This document shows, in pieces, positions 51,474 to 60,174 of a DNA stretch of 64,000 bases; the first letter of the stretch is position 1; the number at the start of each line of letters is the position of its first letter. Source of the stretch: Paractinoplanes ovalisporus (GTDB lineage Bacteria > Actinomycetota > Actinomycetes > Mycobacteriales > Micromonosporaceae). The position numbers and the translations under genes are program-made. Location: contig NZ_JAENHP010000009.1 of the NCBI RefSeq assembly GCF_016834655.1, positions 248,001 through 312,000 of the forward strand. The letters are read 5' to 3'. The notes beneath the pieces were generated by a model, which searched no databases, was not told the DNA's origin, and was given only the letters and a program-made list of their open reading frames with translations.

Positions 51474-53038
51474 GCAGCTCCGACGAGGGCCGCCGCCCGA
51501 TCAAGCGGGCACTGCTGAGCGTTTACGACAAGACCGGCCTCGTCGAGCTCGCCCAGGCGCTCTCCGCGGCCGGTGTCGAGATCGTCTCCACCGGTTCGAC
51601 CGCCTCCACCGTCGAGGCGGCCGGTGTCCCCGTCACCCGGGTCGAACAGCTCACCGGCTTCCCCGAGACCCTCGACGGCCGGGTCAAGACGCTGCACCCC
51701 CGCGTGCACGCCGGCCTGCTGGCCGACCTGCGGCTGGAGAGCCACGCGGCCCAGCTGGCCGAGCTCGAGATCGCCCCGTTCGAGCTGCTGGTCAGCAACC
51801 TCTACCCGTTCACCCAGACCGTGGCGTCGGGCGCGGGCGTCGACGAGTGCGTCGAACAGATCGACATCGGCGGTCCGGCCATGGTGCGCGCGGCCGCGAA
51901 GAACCACCCCTCGGTCGCCGTGGTGACGACCCCCGAGGCGTACGGGCTGATCTCGGACGCTCTGGAAAACGGTGGCTTCACGCTTCCTCAGCGCAAGGCG
52001 CTCGCGGCCCGGGCCTTCGCCGACATCGCCGAGTACGACGTGGCCGTGGCCAACTGGACGGCGAGCACCCTGGTCGAGGAGGCCGGCTTCCCCGCGTTCG
52101 CCGGCCTGGCCCTGGTCAAGCAGAACACCCTGCGTTACGGCGAGAACCCGCACCAGCAGGCCGCGCTCTACGCCGACCCGGGCGCGCCCGCCGGTCTGGC
52201 CCAGGCCGAGCTGGTGCACGGCGGTGAGCTGTCGTTCAACAACTACGTCGACGCCGACGCGGCCTGGCGCAGCGCCAACGACTTCGACGAGCCCTGCGTG
52301 GCCATCATCAAGCACGCCAACCCCTGCGGCATCGCGGTCGGCGCCGACATCGCCGACGCGCACCGCAAGGCCAACGACTGCGACCCGGTCTCGGCGTTCG
52401 GCGGCGTCATCGCGGCCAACCGCGTGGTCACCGAGGCCATGGCCAAGCAGCTCGACGGCATCTTCACCGAGGTGATCGTCGCTCCCGCGTACGAGGAAGC
52501 CGCCCTGGACGTCTTCCGCGCCAAGAAGAAGCTGCGGGTGCTCATCGCGCCCGAGTGGAATCCGCCGCGGGCCGAGGTCAAGCAGGTCGGCGGGGGCGCG
52601 CTGGTGCAGCTGTCCGACCGCATCGACGCGCCCGGCGACGACCCGGCCAACTGGACGCTGGCGACCGGCGAGGCCGCCTCGGCCGACGACCTGGCCGACC
52701 TGGCGTTCGCGTGGCGGGCCATCCGCAGCGTGAAGAGCAACGCGATCCTGCTGGCCCACGACGGCGCGACCGTCGGTGTCGGCATGGGCCAGGTCAACCG
52801 GGTCGACGCCGCGCACCTCGCGGTCAACCGGGCCGGCGCCGACCGGGCCAAGGGCAGCGTGGCCGCCTCCGACGCGTTCTTCCCGTTCCCCGACGGGCTC
52901 GAGGTGCTGGTCGCGGCCGGCATCAAGGCGATCGTGCAGCCGGGCGGCTCGATCCGTGACGACCAGGTGATCGCGGCCGCGGCCCAGGCCGGCGTCACCG
53001 TCTATCTCACCGGCACCCGTCACTTCTTCCACGGCTGA
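51470..53038 (+). CDS. purH: Bifunctional AICAR transformylase/IMP cyclohydrolase
   Basis: 522 residues. The N-terminal IMP cyclohydrolase (KRALLSVYDKTGLVELAQAL, STGSTASTVEAAGVPV, GRVKTLHPRVHAGLL) and C-terminal transformylase (RYGENPHQQAALY, LSFNNYVDADAAW, IIKHANPCGIAVG with catalytic Lys-His, VQPGGSIRDDQVI). Last two steps to IMP, feeding guaB/guaA elsewhere in the window. Confidence 0.98.
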   Translation: MSSSDEGRRPIKRALLSVYDKTGLVELAQALSAAGVEIVSTGSTASTVEAAGVPVTRVEQLTGFPETLDGRVKTLHPRVHAGLLADLRLESHAAQLAELEIAPFELLVSNLYPFTQTVASGAGVDECVEQIDIGGPAMVRAAAKNHPSVAVVTTPEAYGLISDALENGGFTLPQRKALAARAFADIAEYDVAVANWTASTLVEEAGFPAFAGLALVKQNTLRYGENPHQQAALYADPGAPAGLAQAELVHGGELSFNNYVDADAAWRSANDFDEPCVAIIKHANPCGIAVGADIADAHRKANDCDPVSAFGGVIAANRVVTEAMAKQLDGIFTEVIVAPAYEEAALDVFRAKKKLRVLIAPEWNPPRAEVKQVGGGALVQLSDRIDAPGDDPANWTLATGEAASADDLADLAFAWRAIRSVKSNAILLAHDGATVGVGMGQVNRVDAAHLAVNRAGADRAKGSVAASDAFFPFPDGLEVLVAAGIKAIVQPGGSIRDDQVIAAAAQAGVTVYLTGTRHFFHG

Positions 53039-53044
53039 CCCGCC

Positions 53045-53638
53045 ATGGAAGACCTCGTGCAGGACACCACCTTCCGCGGCCGTGACTGGGCGCTGGAGGA
53101 GGTCGCCGGTGTCCGGTACGAGGACTGCGCGTTCCACGACGTCGACTGGTCGGAGGCGCACCTGGTCGGGTGCGTCTTCACCAACTGCACCTTCGGCAAC
53201 GTACGGTTCAACGCGGCCGTCCTGGAACGGGTGGCCATCATGCAGTCGACGCTGCAGCGCTGCTCGTTCTTCGACGCCACGCTGACCGACTGCAAACTGA
53301 CCGGCACCCAGTTCGTCGACTGCGGGCTGCGGCCCCTCAAGATCGCGGGCGGCGACTGGGGTTTCGTGTCGCTGCGCGGGCAGAACCTGACCGGCGTCGG
53401 GCTGGGCGGACTACGGTTGCGGGAGGCCGACCTGATGGGCGCCGACCTCTCGCGGGCCGACCTGCGCGATGCCGACCTGTCCTCCGCGCGGCTCACCGAC
53501 GTCGTCCTCAAGGGGGCCGACCTGCGCGGTGCCGACCTCGACGGGGTCGAGTTGCGCGGTGTCGACCTCACCGGAGCCACGATCGACCTGGAACAGGCGG
53601 TGCAGTTCGCCACCGCTCACGGTGCGACAGTGGCTTAA
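53045..53638 (+). CDS. Pentapeptide-repeat protein
   Basis: 197 residues. A(D/N)LXX repeats build a right-handed beta helix: CVFTNCTFGNVRFNAAVLERV early, then LREADLMGADLSRADLRDAD and LKGADLRGADLDGVELRGVD in tandem. Related to Qnr/MfpA-like proteins, some of which mimic DNA and protect gyrase, but no such function can be assigned. ATG at 53045, six bases after purH, so possibly in the same transcript. Confidence 0.85.
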   Translation: MEDLVQDTTFRGRDWALEEVAGVRYEDCAFHDVDWSEAHLVGCVFTNCTFGNVRFNAAVLERVAIMQSTLQRCSFFDATLTDCKLTGTQFVDCGLRPLKIAGGDWGFVSLRGQNLTGVGLGGLRLREADLMGADLSRADLRDADLSSARLTDVVLKGADLRGADLDGVELRGVDLTGATIDLEQAVQFATAHGATVA

Positions 53639-53726
53639 CTCGCGTTGAGGCGACCGGCCGGTAATACGGCGTTAACCGACTGATACGGTCCGGAAAAATC
53701 GTCCCTAGACTGGGAGTGGATGAGCA

Positions 53727-54677
53727 ATGGGTAAGAAGGTAACCGTCGTAGGTGCCGGTTTCTACGGCTCGACGACCGCGCAGCGCCTGGCCGAGTACGA
53801 CATCTTCGAAACCGTTGTGCTCACCGACATCATCGACGGCAAGCCGGCCGGTCTCGCGCTCGACATGAACCAGTCCCGGCCGATCGAGGGCTTCGAGACC
53901 AAGATCGTCGGCGCCACCACCGGCCCCAACGGCGAGGGCTACGAGGCCATCGAGGGCTCCGACGTCGTGGTCGTCACCGCCGGCCTGCCCCGCAAGCCCG
54001 GCATGAGCCGCATGGACCTGCTCGAGGTCAACGCGAAGATCGTGCGCCAGGTCGCCGAGAACATCGCCAAGTACGCCCCCAACGCCGTCGTCATCGTCGT
54101 GTCGAACCCGGTCGACGAGATGACCGCCCTCGCCCAGCTCGCCACCCAGTTCCCCAAGAACCGGGTGTTCGGCCAGGCCGGCGTGCTCGACACGGCCCGC
54201 TTCACGAACTCGATCGCCGAGACCCTCGCGGTGCCGGTGAAGAGTGTCAAGGCCCTCACGCTGGGCTCGCACGGCGACACCATGGTGCCGGTCCCGTCGC
54301 GCTGCACCGTCGACGGCAAGCCGCTGTCCGACCTGCTGCCCGCCGACAAGATCGAGGAGCTGGTCGTCCGCACCCGCAACGGCGGGGCCGAGGTCGTGGC
54401 CCTGCTCAAGACCGGTTCGGCCTACTACGCCCCGTCGGCCGCGGCCGCCCGCATGGCCAAGGCCGTCGTCGAGGACTCGGGCGCCGTCCTGCCGGTCTGC
54501 GCGTGGGTCGACGGCGAGTACGGCATCTCCGGCGTCTACCTGGGCGTCGAGGCCCAGATCGGCGCCGAGGGCATCAAGAAGGTCGTCGAGGACAAGCTCA
54601 CCGACACCGAGCTGGCCGGTCTCAAGGAGGCCGCCGAGGCCGTCCGCGCCAAGCAGGCGGACGTCGCCAACCTCTGA
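53727..54677 (+). CDS. mdh: Malate dehydrogenase (lactate dehydrogenase-like type)
   Basis: 316 residues. NAD-binding KVTVVGAGFYGSTTAQRLAE and Asp in VLTDIIDG; substrate arginines in GLPRKPGMSRMDLL; SNPVDEMTALA; catalytic His in LGSHGDTMVPVPSRC. The GFYGS and LPRKPGMSR loops mark the LDH-like MDH subgroup. Oxidises malate in the TCA cycle. ATG at 53727. Confidence 0.96.
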   Translation: MGKKVTVVGAGFYGSTTAQRLAEYDIFETVVLTDIIDGKPAGLALDMNQSRPIEGFETKIVGATTGPNGEGYEAIEGSDVVVVTAGLPRKPGMSRMDLLEVNAKIVRQVAENIAKYAPNAVVIVVSNPVDEMTALAQLATQFPKNRVFGQAGVLDTARFTNSIAETLAVPVKSVKALTLGSHGDTMVPVPSRCTVDGKPLSDLLPADKIEELVVRTRNGGAEVVALLKTGSAYYAPSAAAARMAKAVVEDSGAVLPVCAWVDGEYGISGVYLGVEAQIGAEGIKKVVEDKLTDTELAGLKEAAEAVRAKQADVANL

Positions 54678-54711
54678 TCGATGCCGCGTGGTGTGCCGCG
54701 CGAAACTTGGG

Positions 54712-54741
54712 AAGGCCGGGACTTTTGGTTCCGGCCTTTTC
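54712..54741 (+). terminator. Terminator after mdh
   Basis: AAGGCCGG (54712-54719) pairs with CCGGCCTT (54731-54738), 11-nt loop, followed by TTC and within a T-rich end (CCTTTTCTC). Confidence 0.8.
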
Positions 54742-54866
54742 TCGTACGCAGCGTGGCCGCCGGACAGACGCAGCCGGGGCCGTTCCCGGCGACTCGTCCC
54801 TTTCCCTCACGCTCATGAGATCGCAAGAGCCCGAAGCGCGTCCCGGCTTCCGGCGGGCGGCCCTTA

Positions 54867-55669
54867 TTAGGTCGCCGGGGCGCTGAACGCGTTGCCCAAG
54901 TGGGAGACGGCGAGCGTGGCTCCCCGGCCGCGGGCCTCGCTGAGCGCCGCTCCTCGGCTCTTTCGTGCGAGCTCCGGGTCCGTGTCGCCGGCGTACGGGA
55001 GGTCGGGGTCGAGCAGTTGGATGGCGTGCACGAGCAGGTCGCCGGTGACGAGCAGGCTGTCGCGGCCCGACTCGACCCACACCGACTGGTGGCCCGGGGT
55101 GTGACCCGGGGTCGGCACCACCCGTACGCCCGGCGCCAGCTGCCGCTCCCCGTCGAGCGCCTCCAACCGCCCGGCCGCCCGCAACGGCTCGACGAGCAGG
55201 TCGTACTGCCCCGCGTGCTCACGGTTGGCGGCGTACGCGTCGATGTCGGCCTGTTGCATCACCACGCGGGCCTCGGTGAACGGCGAGTCGCGCGGCACCG
55301 CCCACCCCATGTGGTCGTTGTGCAGATGGGTCAGCACGATGGCCGACACGTCGGTGGGCGCGATGCCCGCCTCGGCCAGCGCCTCGGGCAGCCGCCCCGG
55401 AACCGGTGCCCAGTCGGCCGCGAGCGACCCGGCCGGCCCGATGCCCGCGTCGACCAGGATGACCGGGCCGGCCCGACGCGTACGGCATAGCTCCGGAACC
55501 TCAGCAGCCACTCACCGTCGGCCGTGCGGGCGGCGGGATCGAGCGCGTCGGCGGCGGCCCATTGCTCGGCCGTGGCCGTCGGAAACGCCTCGGACCGTGG
55601 CGCGAAGAACGGCCCGGCCGCGTCCTCGACGGCGATCACCGAGATGGTTCCGACCTCGTGAATCGACAT
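54867..55669 (-). pseudogene. MBL-fold metallo-hydrolase, frameshifted
   Basis: Reading from 55669, MSIHEVGTISVIAVEDAAGP runs to RFRSYAVRVGPAR and then loses homology. In the -1 frame the protein resumes as RAGPVILVDAGIGPAG and runs to 54867 with the zinc motif THLHNDHMGW, the later GHTPGHQS and GDLLVHAIQLLDP. Joining the frames gives a normal ~265-residue metallo-hydrolase. The shift lies in GC-rich 55463-55477; no canonical slippery heptamer is seen. Either a real one-base deletion or a sequencing error. Neighbouring PhoD is also decayed, favouring a real mutation. Confidence 0.75.
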
Positions 55670-55705
55670 GCCGCCATTCTGCCAAGCCGCGGGCCGGCCG
55701 GCGGG

Positions 55706-55731
55706 TTATCCACAGTCGAGGGTTATCCACA
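55706..55731 (+). promoter_or_regulatory. Pair of perfect DnaA boxes
   Basis: TTATCCACA at 55706-55714 and again at 55723-55731, same orientation, 17 bp apart start to start, in a 148-bp gap between two decayed genes. No AT-rich unwinding region or dnaA/dnaN gene is nearby, so this is not oriC. Confidence 0.65.
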
Positions 55732-55817
55732 GAGCGCCCCGCAGAGATCGCCATTCCACGAAACAATGGGGTTAGGGTGGTGGCCCCCGGAAGGGCGGGC
55801 CTGTGGGGGAGAACTGT

Positions 55818-56670
55818 CTACAAAGCGCAGACCGCAAACGGCCGGGACCACAAACGGGGCAGGCCGGAAACGCGACAGGACCGGCAAACGCGCGCACCGG
55901 TCATCTCGGAACGGGTCACGTCGCAGACCACATAACCCCGCTGGTTGTCGATGTACCGCCAGTGTGGGCTCTCCGCCATGATCGGGTCGTACGTGGCATG
56001 GAACGACGCCGTGTTCGGGTTGCCGCCCGACGTGATCGACGTGCCGGTGATCTCGGCGCCGACGATCGGGGTGGACGGGTCGTCGAAGTCGGGGCGCAGG
56101 TCGCTCACCCACGTGCAGTGGCGGTCGCCCGTGAGCACCACCGGGTTGTCGACGCGGCCGCTGCCGAAGTGTTCGAGCAGCCGTCTGCGCTGCACCCGGT
56201 AGCCGTCCCAGTTGTCGAAGTCGAACGTCTGCGCCGGGCCCGCCGTACGGTCGTTCTGCGCCCACATCACCTGGTTGGCCAGCAGGTTCCAACTCGACCC
56301 GGAGCGCCGCAGGCCGTCGACCAGCCATTTTTCCTGCGCGGGGCCGGTCATGGTCAGGGCCGGGTTCTGCGCGTCGGTCAGGGTGGCCGGCTGGTCGCTG
56401 CGGTACTGCCGGGTGTCGAGCACGTGCACGCTGGCCGGCGACCCGAACCGGAACCGGCGGTAGAGCTGCATGTCGAGGCCGCGCGGCAGCGACGAGCGGC
56501 GCAGCGGCATGTGCTCGTAGTACGCCTGGAACGCCGCGATGCGCCGAGCGCGAAAAGCCGAAGGCGTCTGCAGGTTGGGGTCCCGCGAGCAGCATGGGGG
56601 CGCCGACGGCGGCGGCATCTCCGGCCAGGAGTGTCCGCCGGCTGAGTCCCTCTCGTCCAAGCAATGACAT
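55818..56670 (-). pseudogene. PhoD-family alkaline phosphatase remnant
   Basis: A Tat signal (REGLSRRTLLAGDAAAVGAP, start ATG about 56668-56670) lies in one frame. The downstream PhoD sequence lies in another frame, from RARRIAAFQAYYEHMPLR through VLDTRQYRSDQPA, NWDGYRVQRRRLLEHF, NPVVLTGDRHCTWVSDLRPD and GAEITGTSITSGG, to about 55818. PhoD proteins are around 500 residues; the ~200 residues between the signal and YYEHMPLR, including the first metal ligands, are missing, and the C-terminus loses homology too. An internal deletion with loss of frame best explains this; not a functional enzyme. Confidence 0.75.
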
Positions 56671-56875
56671 TCTTCGATGCGACCGCGTTTCGGTCACAGC
56701 GCGCCGACGAGCGGCCAAACTGGGACTGGCGATCCGGCCAACGAATGCGACGGTTGGCTACAAAAAGAGCTTTCCAGGCAAGAAGTGCGGGCCCGGGGTC
56801 GCCCGGCGAACACGAGGAGTCCTGCAGTACGCTCGTACTGCTAAGCACGGTTTTCGGGAGAGGAGCGCCGGCCGC

Positions 56876-58093
56876 ATGGCGAAAATCAAGGTCACAAACC
56901 CGGTCGTGGAGCTCGACGGCGACGAGATGACCCGGATCATCTGGAAGCAGATCCGGGAGCAGCTGATCCTGCCCTACCTGGACGTCCCGCTCGAGTACTA
57001 CGACCTGTCGATCCAGTACCGCGACGAGACCGACGACCAGGTGACGATCGACGCGGCCAACGCCATCAAGCAGCACGGCGTCGGCGTCAAGTGCGCGACC
57101 ATCACCCCCGACGAGGCCCGCGTCGAGGAGTTCGGCCTCAAGAAGATGTGGCGGTCGCCCAACGGCACCATCCGCAACATCCTCGGCGGCGTCGTCTTCC
57201 GCGAGCCGATCATCATGCAGAACGTGCCGCGGCTGGTGCCGGGCTGGACCAAGCCGATCATCATCGGCCGTCACGCCCACGGCGACCAGTACAAGGCCAC
57301 CGACTTCGTGGTGCCCAGCGCGGGCAAGCTGACCGTCACGTTCACCCCCGAGGACGGCTCGGCGCCGATGGAGTTCCACGTCGCCGACTACCCGGGCGGC
57401 GGCGTCGCGATGGCGATGTACAACTACGACGAGTCGATCCGCGACTTCGCGCGCGCCTCGTTCCGGTACGGCCTGGCCCGCAACTACCCGGTCTACCTTT
57501 CGACCAAGAACACGATCCTCAAGGCGTACGACGGACGCTTCAAGGATCTGTTCGCCGAGGTCTTCGAGAGCGAGTTCGCCGAGGAGTTCAAGGCGGCCGG
57601 CCTCACCTACGAGCACCGGCTGATCGACGACATGGTCGCGGCCGCGATGAAGTGGGAGGGCGGCTACGTCTGGGCCTGCAAGAACTACGACGGTGACGTG
57701 CAGTCCGACACCGTGGCCCAGGGCTTCGGCTCGCTCGGCCTGATGACCTCCGTGCTGATGACGCCCGACGGCAAGACCGTCGAGGCCGAGGCCGCGCACG
57801 GCACGGTCACCCGCCACTACCGCCAGTGGCAGAAGGGCGAGAAGACGTCGACCAACCCGATCGCGTCGATCTTCGCCTGGACCGGCGGTCTCAAGCACCG
57901 CGGCGTGCTCGACGGCACCCCCGCGGTGACCGAGTTCGCCGAGACGCTCGAGAAGGTCTGCGTCGAGACCGTCGAGGGCGGTCAGATGACCAAGGACCTC
58001 GCGCTGCTCATCGCGCGGGACGCCCCGTGGCTGTCGACCGACGAGTTCATGAACGCGCTCGACGAGAACCTGGCCCGCAAGCTCGGCGCCTGA
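56876..58093 (+). CDS. icd: NADP-dependent isocitrate dehydrogenase
   Basis: 405 residues, the homodimeric eukaryote-like type. MAKIKVTNPVVELDGDEMTRIIW, KSPNGTIRN equivalent WRSPNGTIRNILGG with substrate Ser/Asn, DDMVAAAMKWEGGYVWACKNYDGDVQSD with metal-binding Asp residues, and the cofactor segment AHGTVTRHYRQWQKGEKTSTNP. Produces 2-oxoglutarate and NADPH. GAGAGGAGC upstream of the ATG at 56876; the open frame extends to 56594 without conserved sequence. Confidence 0.97.
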   Translation: MAKIKVTNPVVELDGDEMTRIIWKQIREQLILPYLDVPLEYYDLSIQYRDETDDQVTIDAANAIKQHGVGVKCATITPDEARVEEFGLKKMWRSPNGTIRNILGGVVFREPIIMQNVPRLVPGWTKPIIIGRHAHGDQYKATDFVVPSAGKLTVTFTPEDGSAPMEFHVADYPGGGVAMAMYNYDESIRDFARASFRYGLARNYPVYLSTKNTILKAYDGRFKDLFAEVFESEFAEEFKAAGLTYEHRLIDDMVAAAMKWEGGYVWACKNYDGDVQSDTVAQGFGSLGLMTSVLMTPDGKTVEAEAAHGTVTRHYRQWQKGEKTSTNPIASIFAWTGGLKHRGVLDGTPAVTEFAETLEKVCVETVEGGQMTKDLALLIARDAPWLSTDEFMNALDENLARKLGA

Positions 58094-58101
58094 TTCTGAG
58101 T

Positions 58102-58141
58102 CCACAGGGCCGCCGGTGCAGTCTTGCCGGCGGCCCTGTGG
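58102..58141 (+). terminator. Terminator after icd
   Basis: CCACAGGGCCGCCGG (58102-58116) pairs perfectly with CCGGCGGCCCTGTGG (58127-58141) around a 10-nt loop; GCGTAAAAGG follows rather than a T-run. Confidence 0.8.
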
Positions 58142-58200
58142 CGTAAAAGGTGGGACATTCGGCGTTGCCGCCCCCACCCGGCCACCGCGACGATCGACGA

Positions 58201-59118
58201 GTGCATCACGTGCTGATCGTGCTCTTCGACGGTGTCCACAGCCTCGACGTCACCGGCCCGCTCGAAGTCTTCGCCACCGCCGGGAGCTACCGCGTCACCA
58301 CCGCCTCGCCGTCGGGGGCGCCGGTCCGTACGTCGAGCGGCCTGACCCTCGTACCGGATGAGGCTCTGGGTGACGCCGCGCCGGACACCCTCGTCGTTCC
58401 CGGTGGCGCCGGAACGCGCGAGCCGCCGCCCGCCGTGGTGTCGTGGCTGCGTGATCACGCTCCGGCGGCCGGTCGGATCATGTCGGTCTGCACCGGGGCG
58501 TTCCTGCTGGCGTCGGCCGGTCTGCTCGACGGTCGTCGGGCGACCACCCACTGGCAGTTCTGCGCGACCCTGGCCCGGCGCCATCCCCAGGTCGCGGTCG
58601 AGCCCGACCCCATTTTCGTACGGGACGAGTCCGTCTACACCTCGGCCGGAGTGACCGCCGGGATCGACCTCGCGCTGGCGCTGGTCGAGGAGGATCACGG
58701 GCGGGACGCCGCGCTGGCCATCGCCCGGGCCCTGGTGATGTTCCTGCGCCGGCCGGGCGGGCAGGCCCAGTTCAGCGCGCCGCTGTCGGCCCAGCTGGCG
58801 CACCGCGAGCCGTTGCGGGAGGTGCAGCGGCACATCGTCGACCATCCCGAGACAGACCTGTCTGTTCCGGCGCTCGCGGCCCGCGCCAACCTGTCGCCGC
58901 GGCAGTTCACGCGCGCGTTCGCCGAGGAGACCGGCACCTCGCCCGGGCGCTACGTCGACCGCGTACGGCTGGAGACCGCGCGACGCCTGCTCGAAGACAC
59001 CACCGACGGCGTGGCCGAGGTGGCCCGGGCCGCCGGCTACGGCAACCCCGAGACCATGCGCCGCGCCTTCCTGCAGACCTTGGGCGTGGCCCCCGCCGAC
59101 TACCGACGTCGCTTCTGA
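58201..59118 (+). CDS. GlxA-family transcriptional regulator (DJ-1/PfpI + AraC HTH)
   Basis: 305 residues. The N-terminal DJ-1/PfpI domain (HHVLIVLFDGVHSLDVTGPLEVF, VPGGAG, SVCTGAFLLASAGLLDGRRATTHW) is followed by an AraC double HTH (DLSVPALAARANLSPRQFTRAFAEETGTSPGRYV, GVAEVARAAGYGNPETMRRAF). Such GlxA-like regulators control detoxification or catabolic genes; the next gene encodes a DJ-1 enzyme and is a likely target. GTG at 58201; the longer frame to 58150 overlaps the icd terminator. Confidence 0.93.
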   Translation: MHHVLIVLFDGVHSLDVTGPLEVFATAGSYRVTTASPSGAPVRTSSGLTLVPDEALGDAAPDTLVVPGGAGTREPPPAVVSWLRDHAPAAGRIMSVCTGAFLLASAGLLDGRRATTHWQFCATLARRHPQVAVEPDPIFVRDESVYTSAGVTAGIDLALALVEEDHGRDAALAIARALVMFLRRPGGQAQFSAPLSAQLAHREPLREVQRHIVDHPETDLSVPALAARANLSPRQFTRAFAEETGTSPGRYVDRVRLETARRLLEDTTDGVAEVARAAGYGNPETMRRAFLQTLGVAPADYRRRF

Positions 59119-59127
59119 GGAGTCCCG

Positions 59128-59760
59128 ATGCAGATCAATTTCCTCCTGTACGACCGGATGACCGCCCTCGACGTGGTCGGCCCGTACGAGGTTCTCAGCC
59201 GCCTCCCGGGCGCCTCGGTCCTGTTCGTGGCCGCTGAGCCGGGCCCCGTGCGCGCCGACACGGGAAGCCTCGCCCTGATGGCGGACGCCTCCCTGGAGGA
59301 CGCCCCGCCGGCCGACATCGTGCTCGTTCCCGGCGGTTACGCCCCGCCCCTCATCGATAGGCGCGTGCTGGACTGGGTGCGGGCCGCCGACACCCGCTCG
59401 ACCTGGACCACCAGCGTCTGCACCGGCTCTCTCGTGCTGGCCGCGGCCGGGTTGCTGGAGGGCCGCCGCGCCACGACACACTGGCTGGCGATGGACCGGC
59501 TGGCCCCGAGCGGCGCCGTCCCCACCCCGTCCCGGGTCGTGATCGACGGCAAGTACGCCACGGCCGCCGGCGTCTCCGCGGGCATCGACCTGGCGCTCAC
59601 CCTGACCGAGCGGCTGGCCGGGGCCGAGTTCGCGCAGACCGTCCAGCTGGCGCTCGAATACGATCCGCAGCCGCCGTTCGCCGCGGGCTCGCCCGGCACC
59701 GCGCCGGCCGCCGCCGTGGCGTTCCTCGAGGCCAACCGGGCGATGGTGATGGCCGGCTGA
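59128..59760 (+). CDS. DJ-1/PfpI family protein (isonitrile hydratase-like)
   Basis: 210 residues. QINFLLYDRMTALDVVGPYEVLSRLPG, IVLVPGGYAPPL, and the nucleophile elbow SVCTGSLVLAAAGLLEGRRATTHWLA with Cys and downstream His. Residues match isonitrile-hydratase (InhA)-like members better than PfpI proteases. ATG at 59128 with GAGGAG upstream, 9 bp after the GlxA-type regulator. Shares the RRATTHW segment with that regulator. Confidence 0.9.
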   Translation: MQINFLLYDRMTALDVVGPYEVLSRLPGASVLFVAAEPGPVRADTGSLALMADASLEDAPPADIVLVPGGYAPPLIDRRVLDWVRAADTRSTWTTSVCTGSLVLAAAGLLEGRRATTHWLAMDRLAPSGAVPTPSRVVIDGKYATAAGVSAGIDLALTLTERLAGAEFAQTVQLALEYDPQPPFAAGSPGTAPAAAVAFLEANRAMVMAG

Positions 59761-59951
59761 CGTCATGCGGGAAAACGCATGTTTGATTCCGTAACCGGTG
59801 GTTATACGCCTCGTTCTTCATGCAGAACGGATGACGGACGCGATGCCGAGGGGTCGCCCACTGGTCCGGCCGCCTTGTCCCGGGCGCCGACCGGTTCCCT
59901 CGACACCCCGCGTCCGGCGTAGGTGCCGCACGCGCCTGCCGTCCCTTCCCT

Positions 59952-59979
59952 GCGGGGGGTCCTGTCCCGGGCCCCCCGC
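59952..59979. terminator. G/C hairpin in the gap after the DJ-1 gene
   Basis: GCGGGGGG (59952-59959) pairs with CCCCCCGC (59972-59979), 12-nt loop. No T-tail. The surrounding 59761-60008 holds no other recognisable gene. Confidence 0.55.
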
Positions 59980-59983
59980 CCCT

Positions 59984-60005
59984 CTATCCACAGCCCTGTG
60001 GATAA
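59984..60005. promoter_or_regulatory. Inverted pair of DnaA-box-like sequences
   Basis: CTATCCACA (59984-59992, one mismatch) and TGTGGATAA (59997-60005, perfect on the minus strand) face each other across four bases, forming TATCCACAG-CC-CTGTGGATA. They lie directly before a small candidate ORF. Confidence 0.55.
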
Positions 60006-60008
60006 CTC

Positions 60009-60143
60009 GTGAGCACGTCCTCCCCGTACCTGCTGGGTACGCCGGAGAAGGCTCGTCGCCTGCTCAACAGCATCGCGCAGGCCGACGCCGGGCTTCTCGA
60101 GGAGCACCCGCTCGCCGGCCCGGGTTCCTCGACCGCGGCGTGA
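60009..60143 (+). CDS. Candidate 44-residue small protein
   Basis: GTG at 60009 to TGA at 60141-60143, encoding MSTSSPYLLGTPEKARRLLN, then SIAQADAGLLEEHPLAGPGS and STAA. About 38 of 43 internal codons end in G or C, like real genes here. One amphipathic helix is predicted by eye (EKARRLLNSIAQADAGLLEE). No clear ribosome site. I do not recognise a family. Confidence 0.45.
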   Translation: MSTSSPYLLGTPEKARRLLNSIAQADAGLLEEHPLAGPGSSTAA

Positions 60144-60174
60144 GCCTCCGCATCGCCGCCTGCTGCGGGCAGCG

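Noticed and set aside
55463..55477. Programmed -1 frameshift in the MBL gene
   Set aside because: No X-XXY-YYZ slippery heptamer; a mutation or sequencing error is simpler.
55706..55731. Origin of replication at the DnaA box pair
   Set aside because: Only two boxes, no AT-rich unwinding region, and no dnaA, dnaN or gyrB nearby.
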